This document shows, one piece after another, positions 1 to 5,658 of a stretch of 5,658 bases of DNA. Position 1 is the first letter of the stretch; the number at the start of each line of letters is the position of its first letter. The DNA is from Candidatus Aenigmatarchaeota archaeon (GTDB taxonomy: Archaea > Aenigmatarchaeota > Aenigmatarchaeia > GW2011-AR5), in NCBI GenBank assembly GCA_016187365.1, contig JACPJX010000067.1, forward strand, positions 1 through 5,658. Direction: 5' to 3'. The position numbers were made by a program, and so were the translations under genes. Under the pieces are notes generated by a model that saw only the letters and a program-made list of their open reading frames with translations, ran no database searches and was not told where the DNA came from.

Positions 1-61
1 CCGCGGATTCGGCGGCTATCCTGCCTGCGAGGATGTATTTTTCCAGGGTTTCCATGTCCAT
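1..61 (-). CDS. map: Probable type II methionine aminopeptidase, N-terminal fragment (cut by window edge)
   Basis: Only the first 20 codons are present, reading MDMETLEKYILAGRIAAESA, and the gene continues beyond base 1. Archaeal methionine aminopeptidases begin with a short helix of the type [D/E]-x-E-x-[Y/L]-x-x-A-G-x-I-A, and the EKY..AGRIA pattern here fits it. That enzyme removes the initiator methionine from nascent cytosolic proteins using a two-metal site, but none of the metal ligands lie within the window. The ATG at 61-59 is preferred; an ATG two codons later (55-53) is also possible. The frame is the same as that of the upstream polymerase, whose TGA ends 30 bases before this start. 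There is no Shine-Dalgarno sequence, but a T-rich TATA-like box sits about 26 bases upstream. The identification rests on a very short match and remains tentative. Confidence 0.5.
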   Translation of the reverse strand, partial: MDMETLEKYILAGRIAAESA

Positions 62-83
62 ACGACATTCTTGTGCCAAACGG

Positions 84-91
84 ATAAAAAC
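84..91 (-). promoter_or_regulatory. TATA-like / oligo-T element between polymerase and aminopeptidase genes
   Basis: On the minus strand the first bases after the polymerase stop read GTTTTTAT (91-84). The centre is about 26 bases before the ATG at 61, where an archaeal TATA box lies for a leaderless transcript. The same T run could act as a T-rich archaeal terminator for the polymerase transcript. Both readings are inferred from position and composition only. Confidence 0.35.
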
Positions 92-2311
92 TCACTCAAG
101 GAATTTCCTCAGGCTTCCGCCGAGGAAATCTTCCTCCCTGTAACCGAACGACCTGAGGACGCGCAGCGCGACTGATACGGCCTGGTTCATTACGTAATAT
201 TCAATGTCATAGTCCTTTATCCCGGCTTTGTCCGAAGGCACAGCGCGCTGCGATATGCTGCCCCTGCCTTTTGCAATTATGTAACTTATCACCATTCCCT
301 CGCGGACTTCATGGCCCCCGGCCTTCAGTTGCTTCGCGACCTCGATATGCGGTCCCGTGGCCTTGTATTCCTCAAGGCTCTTGCCGAGCTGCGTGCGCAT
401 CACTATATCGTCCATTTTTACCTGGCGCTTCCTGAGCTTTTCCACAACTTCCTTCACCCTGCCCGCCGCCTGCGCGTGTCTCTTCTCGAGAACGAGGCGA
501 AGTACATCCCGCTGCAGGCTTCTTGCCAGACTGCACCAGTCCCTGCGGACTGTCTCGAGCCCGCGCACCGTCATACCGCCTTCGGCGTCCAGAAGCGCAT
601 AACGCTTCTTTGCCGTGTAGTTCCCGAGTTTCTGCGGCACGAACAAGCCCCTCGCGTAGATGCCCTGCAGCTCAAGCTCCATTATTCCCGGAAGGGAAGA
701 GTTTATTTTCTTGAGGAATTTTTTCGCAAGGCTCTCGTTTGCGACGACAAAAAGCGAATCAGTGTCGCCGTAAAGAACTTTCAGGCCGAAATTCTCGGCA
801 TCCCTTATGGTTTTCTGGATGTAGTGCCTGCCGTAAGCGGCCGCCGCCTCGCCGCATTCGAAGCAGTACCAGCGCGCGGAAGGGCTGCCAAATATCCCGT
901 AAGTGCTGTTCGCCACGAGCTTCAGTGCGTTCTGCTCGCTTTTCAACTGCTCATGATTTTCGCCTTTTGCCTTTATCATCCTTTTTTTTAATTCCTGTCT
1001 GCGCTGCATGACTTCTTCCAGCACGGACGGGACAAAGCCCCTCTTCCTCCTGCAAAAATGATAATCCAGGCCCGGCACCTTCGACGAGCAGCACTTGCAG
1101 TTAAGCGTTTCTGGCGATATGTTGAACGTCACAATTATCGAAGGATACAGCGCGCGGAAGTCAAAAACGGATATTTCATCATGCAGCCCCTGGACAGGCT
1201 CCCTGACATACCCGCCCCTGAACCTGCGCAGCCTGCGCTTCTGTATCTCATCCCAGTGCGGCTGGTTCGGGAATATGATGCCCATTTCAACCGCCTTCCT
1301 CACGAGAAACCATTCCACGAGAAGGCCGTATGTGAGGCGGGAGCAGTCAAACGGGAGATGGCCCGACACCCGGGAAAGTTCGAATATCTGGGGCAGAAGT
1401 TTCTCGGAAAGCTCCAGCGTGAGTTTGGAATCATTCCGGCAGTATTCCGACAAAGCGTTCACATCATCCTTCCACATGCTTATTATTTCCTCGTATGAAA
1501 TATCTTTTTTCGTCTTTCCCAGCAATTCCTCAGAGACCTCAGCCAGTGTGTACACTTCGGACGCGAGCTGCTGGAATATGAGATTGTTCACGAAATTGAA
1601 AAGGTCTATATGCACAAATCCAGAGATGCGCGCAGAGGACATATAGGCACGCTTCTCGAATGTTATCCTCGGCCCCCTGAGCCCGAGCTCTTCCATCCTC
1701 TGCCTGAGCACATCAAAATCATAACCGTCGCCGTTGTATGTGACGATTATGTGGGGCTTTTCCTTTTCCAGAACCGAAAGGAATTCTTTTATCATGCCTT
1801 TCTCGTCGGCAGATTGAATGGCATTTTTTGCTTTTTTCCACGTTATAACGCCTGTGGATTTTCCGGCGAACGATATCATGACTATCTTCCCGTCAACGAC
1901 CTCCATGTCGAATGCCATGAGCCTGAGGCGCGGCATGCCGCCGGAGACTTTTTTGCCGTTTTTTATCCAGTCGAAAGGGTAGAATCCTTTGTCCATGAGG
2001 TACCTCCTGCAGAAGTTGACTGAATATTCGTAGCAATCCGCGCTGCGCTTCAGCTCATCCCTCACCTTCTGGACGTTCTGCGGGAGGTCGACGTAAACCT
2101 TAAAGAGATTCTTTTCCTGCCTTCCCAGCTTCATTTTTACCCTTTCGGTTCTGACGACATGCTGCACTTTCCTGGCTGATGATGAGTAGAAATACGGCAG
2201 GAACCTGTCCTCAACGGCAACGCGGTTCCCCTTTTCGTCGACGCCTATCAGGATTATGACAGGCTTGCCGCCGCGCACCTCGTAATCCGCGTCCAGAAGG
2301 CAGAACTTCAT
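92..2311 (-). CDS. polB: Archaeal family B DNA polymerase with 3'-5' proofreading exonuclease (PolB)
   Basis: This enzyme performs template-directed DNA synthesis with proofreading and is a core replication/repair polymerase acting at the fork. All diagnostic motifs are visible. Exonuclease: Exo I FDMEV (D135, E137), Exo II YNGDGYDFD (D198), Exo III YCRND (Y290, D294). The Y-GG/A linker is RGGYV near 366-369. Polymerase: motif A DFRALYPSII (D384), motif B KLVANSTYG (K464-G472), motif C YGDTDS (D516, D518), and thumb motif KKRY (568-571). N-terminal residues P39, Y40, V80 and R84 align with the uracil-sensing pocket of Pyrococcus/Thermococcus enzymes. Cysteines C405, C407, C408, C420 and the pair C483/C486 fall where thermophile polymerases carry disulfides. 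At 739 aa it is slightly shorter than the usual ~775. The C-terminus (SLRKFLE) is a weak PCNA-binding motif. No intein interrupts motifs A, B or C. The ATG at 2311 starts a typical family N-terminus (MKFCLLDADY). The helicase gene ends 43 bases upstream on the same strand. Confidence 0.97.
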   Translation of the reverse strand: MKFCLLDADYEVRGGKPVIILIGVDEKGNRVAVEDRFLPYFYSSSARKVQHVVRTERVKMKLGRQEKNLFKVYVDLPQNVQKVRDELKRSADCYEYSVNFCRRYLMDKGFYPFDWIKNGKKVSGGMPRLRLMAFDMEVVDGKIVMISFAGKSTGVITWKKAKNAIQSADEKGMIKEFLSVLEKEKPHIIVTYNGDGYDFDVLRQRMEELGLRGPRITFEKRAYMSSARISGFVHIDLFNFVNNLIFQQLASEVYTLAEVSEELLGKTKKDISYEEIISMWKDDVNALSEYCRNDSKLTLELSEKLLPQIFELSRVSGHLPFDCSRLTYGLLVEWFLVRKAVEMGIIFPNQPHWDEIQKRRLRRFRGGYVREPVQGLHDEISVFDFRALYPSIIVTFNISPETLNCKCCSSKVPGLDYHFCRRKRGFVPSVLEEVMQRRQELKKRMIKAKGENHEQLKSEQNALKLVANSTYGIFGSPSARWYCFECGEAAAAYGRHYIQKTIRDAENFGLKVLYGDTDSLFVVANESLAKKFLKKINSSLPGIMELELQGIYARGLFVPQKLGNYTAKKRYALLDAEGGMTVRGLETVRRDWCSLARSLQRDVLRLVLEKRHAQAAGRVKEVVEKLRKRQVKMDDIVMRTQLGKSLEEYKATGPHIEVAKQLKAGGHEVREGMVISYIIAKGRGSISQRAVPSDKAGIKDYDIEYYVMNQAVSVALRVLRSFGYREEDFLGGSLRKFLE

Positions 2312-2329
2312 AATAAAATATGGTCACGG

Positions 2330-2346
2330 TAAATAAAGAAATTTTC
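2330..2346 (-). promoter_or_regulatory. Possible leaderless promoter of polB (BRE/TATA-like)
   Basis: In the 43-base gap between the helicase stop and the polymerase start, the minus strand reads GAAAATTTCTTTATTTA (2346-2330). The TTTATTT part is centred about 23 bases before the ATG at 2311, with an A-rich BRE-like stretch ahead of it. No Shine-Dalgarno sequence precedes the start. This suggests the polymerase can be transcribed separately from the helicase, though co-transcription is equally possible. Spacing is slightly short for a canonical TATA box. Confidence 0.35.
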
Positions 2347-2354
2347 TGACGAGG

Positions 2355-5051
2355 TCAGGCTTTCCAGTATATTTTTGTGCGGGCGAAGGTCTTCTCCTCG
2401 TCATAGACATACTTGAGGAGCTGCTCCTCGTCCTTCGGGAGGCGCGCCAGAATGCGGGCAGCCGTCTCGATGCCGACCCCGACGCCCGCCCGAACAAGCA
2501 CGTACTTTTTCCCGTAAGTGACCATGAGGTCGGCAGAGCGCTTCATCTCGTCCTTCTCCTTCTTCTGCAGCTTGCCTGCATCGACCTCCCTCCTGCCGCG
2601 CGTTACGGCTATCAGGACCGAATGGCATTTCGGGCATGCCGGCTGCTCGTCAAAATCCCTGACCTCCCTCATTACACTGTATTGCCAGCATCTTGTGCAC
2701 AGGACGCGGACGCGCGTATGCATGAGGCGGTTTCTGAAGGCCTTGAATATCTCCCCCTCGGGCCTCCTGGGCTTCATCACCTCGGAGAACTGGTGGACAA
2801 GGCCGAGCTCGCCAAGATGCGACAGGCCCTTCTTGTACTTCAGCTTTATCCTGCCTTCCTTTATCTCGCTGAGTATGCGTTCAGCACCATTGATGTCCAT
2901 CTTGTCGACGAATATCTCCCTCATGGTCTCCTCGTAAACAGGAGTGCCGTGGAACTGGGAAATTATCTTGGACATGCTGAGCCTGTCGAACCTCGCCTTC
3001 TTTGATATGACGCCGAACCGCCTTGCAACGTGAAGGAACCTGTACTTGAAAAGCGATGACTGGCTTATGGCGAGCTCAAGTGTCTCTTTCAGCTTAGACG
3101 AGTTCCCGAGAATTCTTATGACATCGGACGGCTTCGCCAGCGTCTGGAGCATTATGCGGTACGGGTCGTTCTTTATGTTCACCGAGACCCCGGTGCTCGC
3201 CGTGAGTTCGGCCGCAATATAGCGCGCGATGGTGTCGTTTATCATCGTCCCGCAGCACGAGTGTATTATTATGAAGTCCTTGTAGTCCTCCACCAGGAAC
3301 TCGGTGTCCGTAGGCATTGTCTCCTGCTTCTTTATTATGGAGCGCATCTCCTTCCCGGCGTTCTTGTCTACCGGGTATTTCTCTGCGTCAAATTTCCGCC
3401 TCATCCTGCCGACTTCCTGCGCCACGTCGAAAGGCACGGGTATCAGCTCGCCCTCCCATGCAGGTATGGCGGATTCGGCGTCGTCAATGGGCTCCACCAG
3501 CACCCGGCTTTCCTCCACCTGCAGAACCTTCCATGCCCGGCCGCCGACGATGAAGGTGTTTCCGACTTCGCCGTGCTCCGCGACGAAAGCCTCGTCCAAA
3601 TTGCCCACAGGCTCGTTCTCCACGATGCTGACAACGCGCAGCTGCCTGGTGTCGGGAATGGTGCTCAGGTTCTCGAAGTGGAACTGGAACCCCTTCCTGC
3701 TGCGCTTTATGCCGCCGTCCGGGTCGAGGAAGACGAGTTTCATGGACGCGAGGAATTTCAGGAGGCGCTCGAACGCCTCCCAAGTCAGGCTGCTGAAATG
3801 ATACGAGCGCCTGACGGTCTCGAAAACATTTTTTGACGGCACGCCGTATTCCTCTATGGTCATCCCTATTATCTGCATCGTCAGGACGTCAAGCGCGCCC
3901 TCGTGGATGCGTATGTCTTCCAGCTCCTTCGCTATCGCTTTCCTGGCTATGACAGAAGACTCGAAAGTGTCCTCCTCACCCGACAGGATGATGCCGACGC
4001 TTTTCTCGCCGACCCTGTGGCCTGCGCGGCCCACGCGCTGTATCAGCTTGGACACCTGGCGCGGCGAAAGGTATTGTATCACAAGGTCGATGGAGCCTAT
4101 GTCTATCCCGAGTTCAAGTGACGATGTGCTTATTAGTGATTTTATCTGCTGAGACTTGAAGCGCTTCTCGCTCTCAAGGCGCTTCTCTCGCGACAGCGAG
4201 CCGTGGTAGACCTCCTGCTTCAGCTCCTTGTCCAGCATGGTGAAGCGGGAGGAAAGGATTTCGGCGGTCTGCCTGGTGTTGGTGAACGCCAGGACGGACT
4301 TGTGTTTGTTGATGAGCTCGCGGATGCGCAGCATCCTTGCAAGCGTGGACTTGTTTATGAAGAGATCCTCGGCCCTTTCGTCGTCACAATCAGGAACCTC
4401 AACACTTATGTCGTACTTCTTCTCTGACTCGGCCCGGATGACCTTCATGTCCGGCGCCAGCGTGCGCGCTATTTTCTCAGGACGGCCCACGGTGGCCGAC
4501 AGGCCGATAATCTGGAAGTTGCCGCAGAGATTCCGGAGGCGCTCAAGGAGGAGGGACAGATGGACGCCCCTCTTATTGCCGGCCATCTCGTGGACTTCGT
4601 CCACGATAACATGCCTGACGTTCCTCAGGTGCTCCCTCATCTTCTTCGAGACCAGGAGGATGCCGAGGGTTTCGGGCGTCGTGATGAGGCATTGCGGGGG
4701 ATGGTCTGACTGCTCACTGCGCTCCGTCTTCGTGGTGTCGCCATGCCTCACCGCTATCTCGATCCCTAACTTGTCACCCCACCAGAACAGCCTGTCGAGA
4801 AGGTCGCGGGACAACGCCCGAAGCGGGTTTATGTAAAGCACGGATATGGGAGGCGATTTTTCCCTGTAGAGCTTGTCAAACAATCCCAGACATGCCGCCT
4901 CGGTCTTTCCGTGGCTGGTGGGCGCCAGTATGAGCACGTTCTTGCCTTTGAGGATTTCCGGTATGCCCATCTTCTGGGGGAGCGTCGGCTCAATGAAACC
5001 CTTCTCCTTTATGAGTTTCCGGAGTTCCGGCGAGAAACTTTCGAACGGCAT
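2355..5051 (-). CDS. lhr: Lhr-type superfamily 2 DEAD/DEAH-box helicase with DEAD-associated domain and four-cysteine motif
   Basis: This is an ATP-dependent DNA or RNA:DNA helicase of the archaeal Lhr group, linked in that family to repair and nucleic-acid unwinding or annealing. Numbering is from the ATG at 5051. RecA1 has Q26, Walker A APTSHGKT (43-50), motif Ia NPLRALSRD (75-83), motif Ib TTPETL (124-129), motif II DEVHE (151-155) and motif III SAT (185-187). RecA2 has LAFTNTR (254-260), motif V TSSLELGIDIG (309-319) and motif VI QRVGRAGHR (338-346). A winged-helix region follows at about 380-460, then a DEAD-associated domain at about 585-780, including the stretch INDTIARYIAAEL (604-616) and the motif DPYRI. 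After it come C785xxC788 and C806xxC809, a likely zinc ribbon, and a helix-hairpin-helix-like GVGVGIETAARIL (855-867). The frame stays open to an ATG at 5111 (918 aa), but that start would overlap the divergent gene and both promoters. ATG 5051 (898 aa) begins the normal fold; GTG 5060 is also possible. The exact Lhr subgroup is not assigned. Confidence 0.93.
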   Translation of the reverse strand: MPFESFSPELRKLIKEKGFIEPTLPQKMGIPEILKGKNVLILAPTSHGKTEAACLGLFDKLYREKSPPISVLYINPLRALSRDLLDRLFWWGDKLGIEIAVRHGDTTKTERSEQSDHPPQCLITTPETLGILLVSKKMREHLRNVRHVIVDEVHEMAGNKRGVHLSLLLERLRNLCGNFQIIGLSATVGRPEKIARTLAPDMKVIRAESEKKYDISVEVPDCDDERAEDLFINKSTLARMLRIRELINKHKSVLAFTNTRQTAEILSSRFTMLDKELKQEVYHGSLSREKRLESEKRFKSQQIKSLISTSSLELGIDIGSIDLVIQYLSPRQVSKLIQRVGRAGHRVGEKSVGIILSGEEDTFESSVIARKAIAKELEDIRIHEGALDVLTMQIIGMTIEEYGVPSKNVFETVRRSYHFSSLTWEAFERLLKFLASMKLVFLDPDGGIKRSRKGFQFHFENLSTIPDTRQLRVVSIVENEPVGNLDEAFVAEHGEVGNTFIVGGRAWKVLQVEESRVLVEPIDDAESAIPAWEGELIPVPFDVAQEVGRMRRKFDAEKYPVDKNAGKEMRSIIKKQETMPTDTEFLVEDYKDFIIIHSCCGTMINDTIARYIAAELTASTGVSVNIKNDPYRIMLQTLAKPSDVIRILGNSSKLKETLELAISQSSLFKYRFLHVARRFGVISKKARFDRLSMSKIISQFHGTPVYEETMREIFVDKMDINGAERILSEIKEGRIKLKYKKGLSHLGELGLVHQFSEVMKPRRPEGEIFKAFRNRLMHTRVRVLCTRCWQYSVMREVRDFDEQPACPKCHSVLIAVTRGRREVDAGKLQKKEKDEMKRSADLMVTYGKKYVLVRAGVGVGIETAARILARLPKDEEQLLKYVYDEEKTFARTKIYWKA

Positions 5052-5066
5052 GGCAACCACGAAATG

Positions 5067-5074
5067 TTTATATT
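5067..5074 (+). promoter_or_regulatory. TATA box for the plus-strand exported-protein gene
   Basis: TTTATATT is a near-consensus archaeal TATA box. Its centre lies about 27 bases before the ATG at 5098, placing transcription start at or next to the start codon. A CGAAA sequence directly upstream (5060-5064) fits a BRE. No Shine-Dalgarno sequence lies between the box and the ATG, which supports a leaderless mRNA. Assignment is by sequence and spacing only. Confidence 0.6.
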
Positions 5075-5082
5075 GGGCTTTT

Positions 5083-5091
5083 TTAATATAA
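5083..5091 (-). promoter_or_regulatory. TATA-like box for the helicase gene
   Basis: On the minus strand TTATATTAA lies at 5091-5083, centred on 5087. The expected start of transcription is near 5060, giving a leader of about nine bases before the ATG at 5051, or a leaderless transcript if the GTG at 5060 is used. It sits on the far side of the opposing TATA box, so the two divergent promoters are interleaved within 46 bases. The A-run following it (5084-5079) makes the exact register uncertain. Confidence 0.45.
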
Positions 5092-5097
5092 TATTCA

Positions 5098-5658
5098 ATG
5101 AGAATTGCCATAGCCTTGTTTCTGATTCTTTTAATCCCGATAGCCTTTGCATTGAGCGGCTCGGGCGGCGGGTTCTCCGTAGAGGGACAGTCCGGCTATA
5201 TAGGAGGACATGAGGACTCGAGCGGCCTGAACGTCTCCGTTATAAACACGCTGGCCGTAAGGCAGACCGGCTCCCAGCATTTCTACGGCGGCATATTCTG
5301 CATACTCAACAGGCCTCCATCCGTCGTGCAGGTGTCGATAACACCCTCGGCTGCAAACTCAAGCCAGACAATAACTGTCGCCGCGGTGATAGGTGACAAT
5401 GACACCGACAGCGTCAGGCTGAAAGCGTACAACGGCACTGATAAAGGCACTTTGCTGTGCACCGGCTCTGCTGTCGGGAGCAACGGCAACAGCTCATGCT
5501 CGTTCACAGCAAGCGCTGCCGGATGCGGCGACGGCGCATGCAGCATATACCTTTATGGCGAAGATTTGCAGAACGAGTGCGACGGCAGCAGCTTCTCGAC
5601 GCAAAGCACGGTCTCGTTCACGAACGACGTGGCGACGCCTTCTGTATTCAATCCCATA
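5098..5658 (+). CDS. Secreted Ser/Gly/Asn/Thr-rich surface protein with possible Ig-like domain, N-terminal part (cut by window edge)
   Basis: The first 187 codons are open to the right edge and the gene continues outside the window. A signal peptide is clear: Arg at position 2, a hydrophobic core (3-18, IAIALFLILLIPIAFA) and a likely cleavage after A18. A Gly/Ser-rich segment follows (20-43, with GSGGGFSVEGQSGY), then NVSVINTLAVRQTGS and FYGGIFC. From about P73, alternating hydrophobic and polar residues (VVQVSITPS, TITVAAVIGD, SVRLKAYNG, CSIYLYGED, STVSFTND) suggest a beta-sandwich, Ig-like domain ending near ATPSV. There are six cysteines (68, 121, 134, 143, 148, 161) and five N-x-S/T sequons (N45, N87, N101, N112, N131), consistent with an exported, disulfide-bonded, glycosylated protein. 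A TAA stop three codons upstream of the ATG leaves no earlier start. It diverges from the helicase. I do not recognise the family, and its function is unknown. Confidence 0.85.
   Translation, partial: MRIAIALFLILLIPIAFALSGSGGGFSVEGQSGYIGGHEDSSGLNVSVINTLAVRQTGSQHFYGGIFCILNRPPSVVQVSITPSAANSSQTITVAAVIGDNDTDSVRLKAYNGTDKGTLLCTGSAVGSNGNSSCSFTASAAGCGDGACSIYLYGEDLQNECDGSSFSTQSTVSFTNDVATPSVFNPI

Noticed and set aside
311..991. Long plus-strand open frame (226 codons) opposite polB
   Set aside because: It is antisense to the conserved exonuclease and polymerase motifs, has no recognisable domain, and its openness follows from the GC-biased third positions of the real gene. Other plus-strand frames under polB and the helicase are rejected for the same reason.
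700..1170. Possible intein in the polymerase motif A, B or C insertion sites
   Set aside because: Archaeal polB genes often carry inteins there, but DFRALYPSII, KLVANSTYG and YGDTDS are contiguous and normally spaced.
2312..2354. Near-palindrome gaaattttc (2338-2346) as a hairpin terminator or operator
   Set aside because: The arms are only about four bases and pure A/T apart from the ends, which is expected by chance in AT-rich spacer DNA.
5066..5097. Plus-strand T-run and AT-rich stretch as a terminator or a longer coding frame
   Set aside because: An in-frame TAA at 5089-5091 rules out an upstream start for the plus-strand gene. The stretch is better explained by two TATA boxes, since both adjacent genes start, rather than end, here.
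5283..5546. Minus-strand open frame of 87 codons opposite the exported-protein gene
   Set aside because: It lies wholly inside the secreted-protein reading frame, which has a signal peptide, a promoter and an upstream stop; the minus-strand translation shows no motif.
1..5658. tRNA, rRNA, CRISPR array, insertion sequence or other repeats
   Set aside because: Almost all the window is covered by conserved coding sequence, the three gaps are 30-46 bases, and no direct or inverted repeat of note was seen by eye.

Overview
The window comes from an archaeon. It holds a family B replicative DNA polymerase with archaeal-type motifs, an archaeal Lhr-type superfamily 2 helicase, the probable start of an archaeal-type methionine aminopeptidase, and TATA-like boxes about 23-28 bases ahead of the start codons with no clear Shine-Dalgarno sequence. 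Coding DNA is moderately GC-rich with frequent ATA (Ile) and AGG (Arg) codons, while the short gaps between genes are AT-rich. The lineage cannot be fixed from this sequence. The rather short polymerase (739 aa) and compact spacing would fit a small-genome (DPANN-like) or uncultivated archaeon, but that is only a guess.

Layout, left to right: (1) bases 1-61, minus strand, the first 20 codons of a gene resembling type II methionine aminopeptidase, cut by the window edge; (2) 92-2311, minus strand, a complete intein-free family B DNA polymerase with intact proofreading and polymerase motifs; (3) 2355-5051, minus strand, a complete 898-aa Lhr-type helicase with RecA1, RecA2, winged-helix, DEAD-associated, four-cysteine and C-terminal parts; (4) 5052-5097, an AT-rich 46-base divergent promoter region; (5) 5098-5658, plus strand, the first 187 codons of a secreted Ser/Gly/Asn/Thr-rich protein with a signal peptide, cut by the right edge. 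No stretch over 300 bases lacks a gene. I see no tRNA, rRNA, CRISPR array, mobile element or notable repeat.

The three minus-strand genes run in the order helicase, polymerase, aminopeptidase, with gaps of 43 and 30 bases. They could form one transcript, but each gap also has its own TATA-like box, so partly independent leaderless transcription is plausible. Helicase and polymerase both handle nucleic acids (repair, RNA:DNA hybrid handling, replication). The aminopeptidase and the exported protein share no evident pathway with them.

This is mostly conserved core machinery. The least explained part is the exported protein at the right edge and the tightly interleaved divergent promoters that separate it from the helicase. 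I do not see a clear novel multi-gene system.
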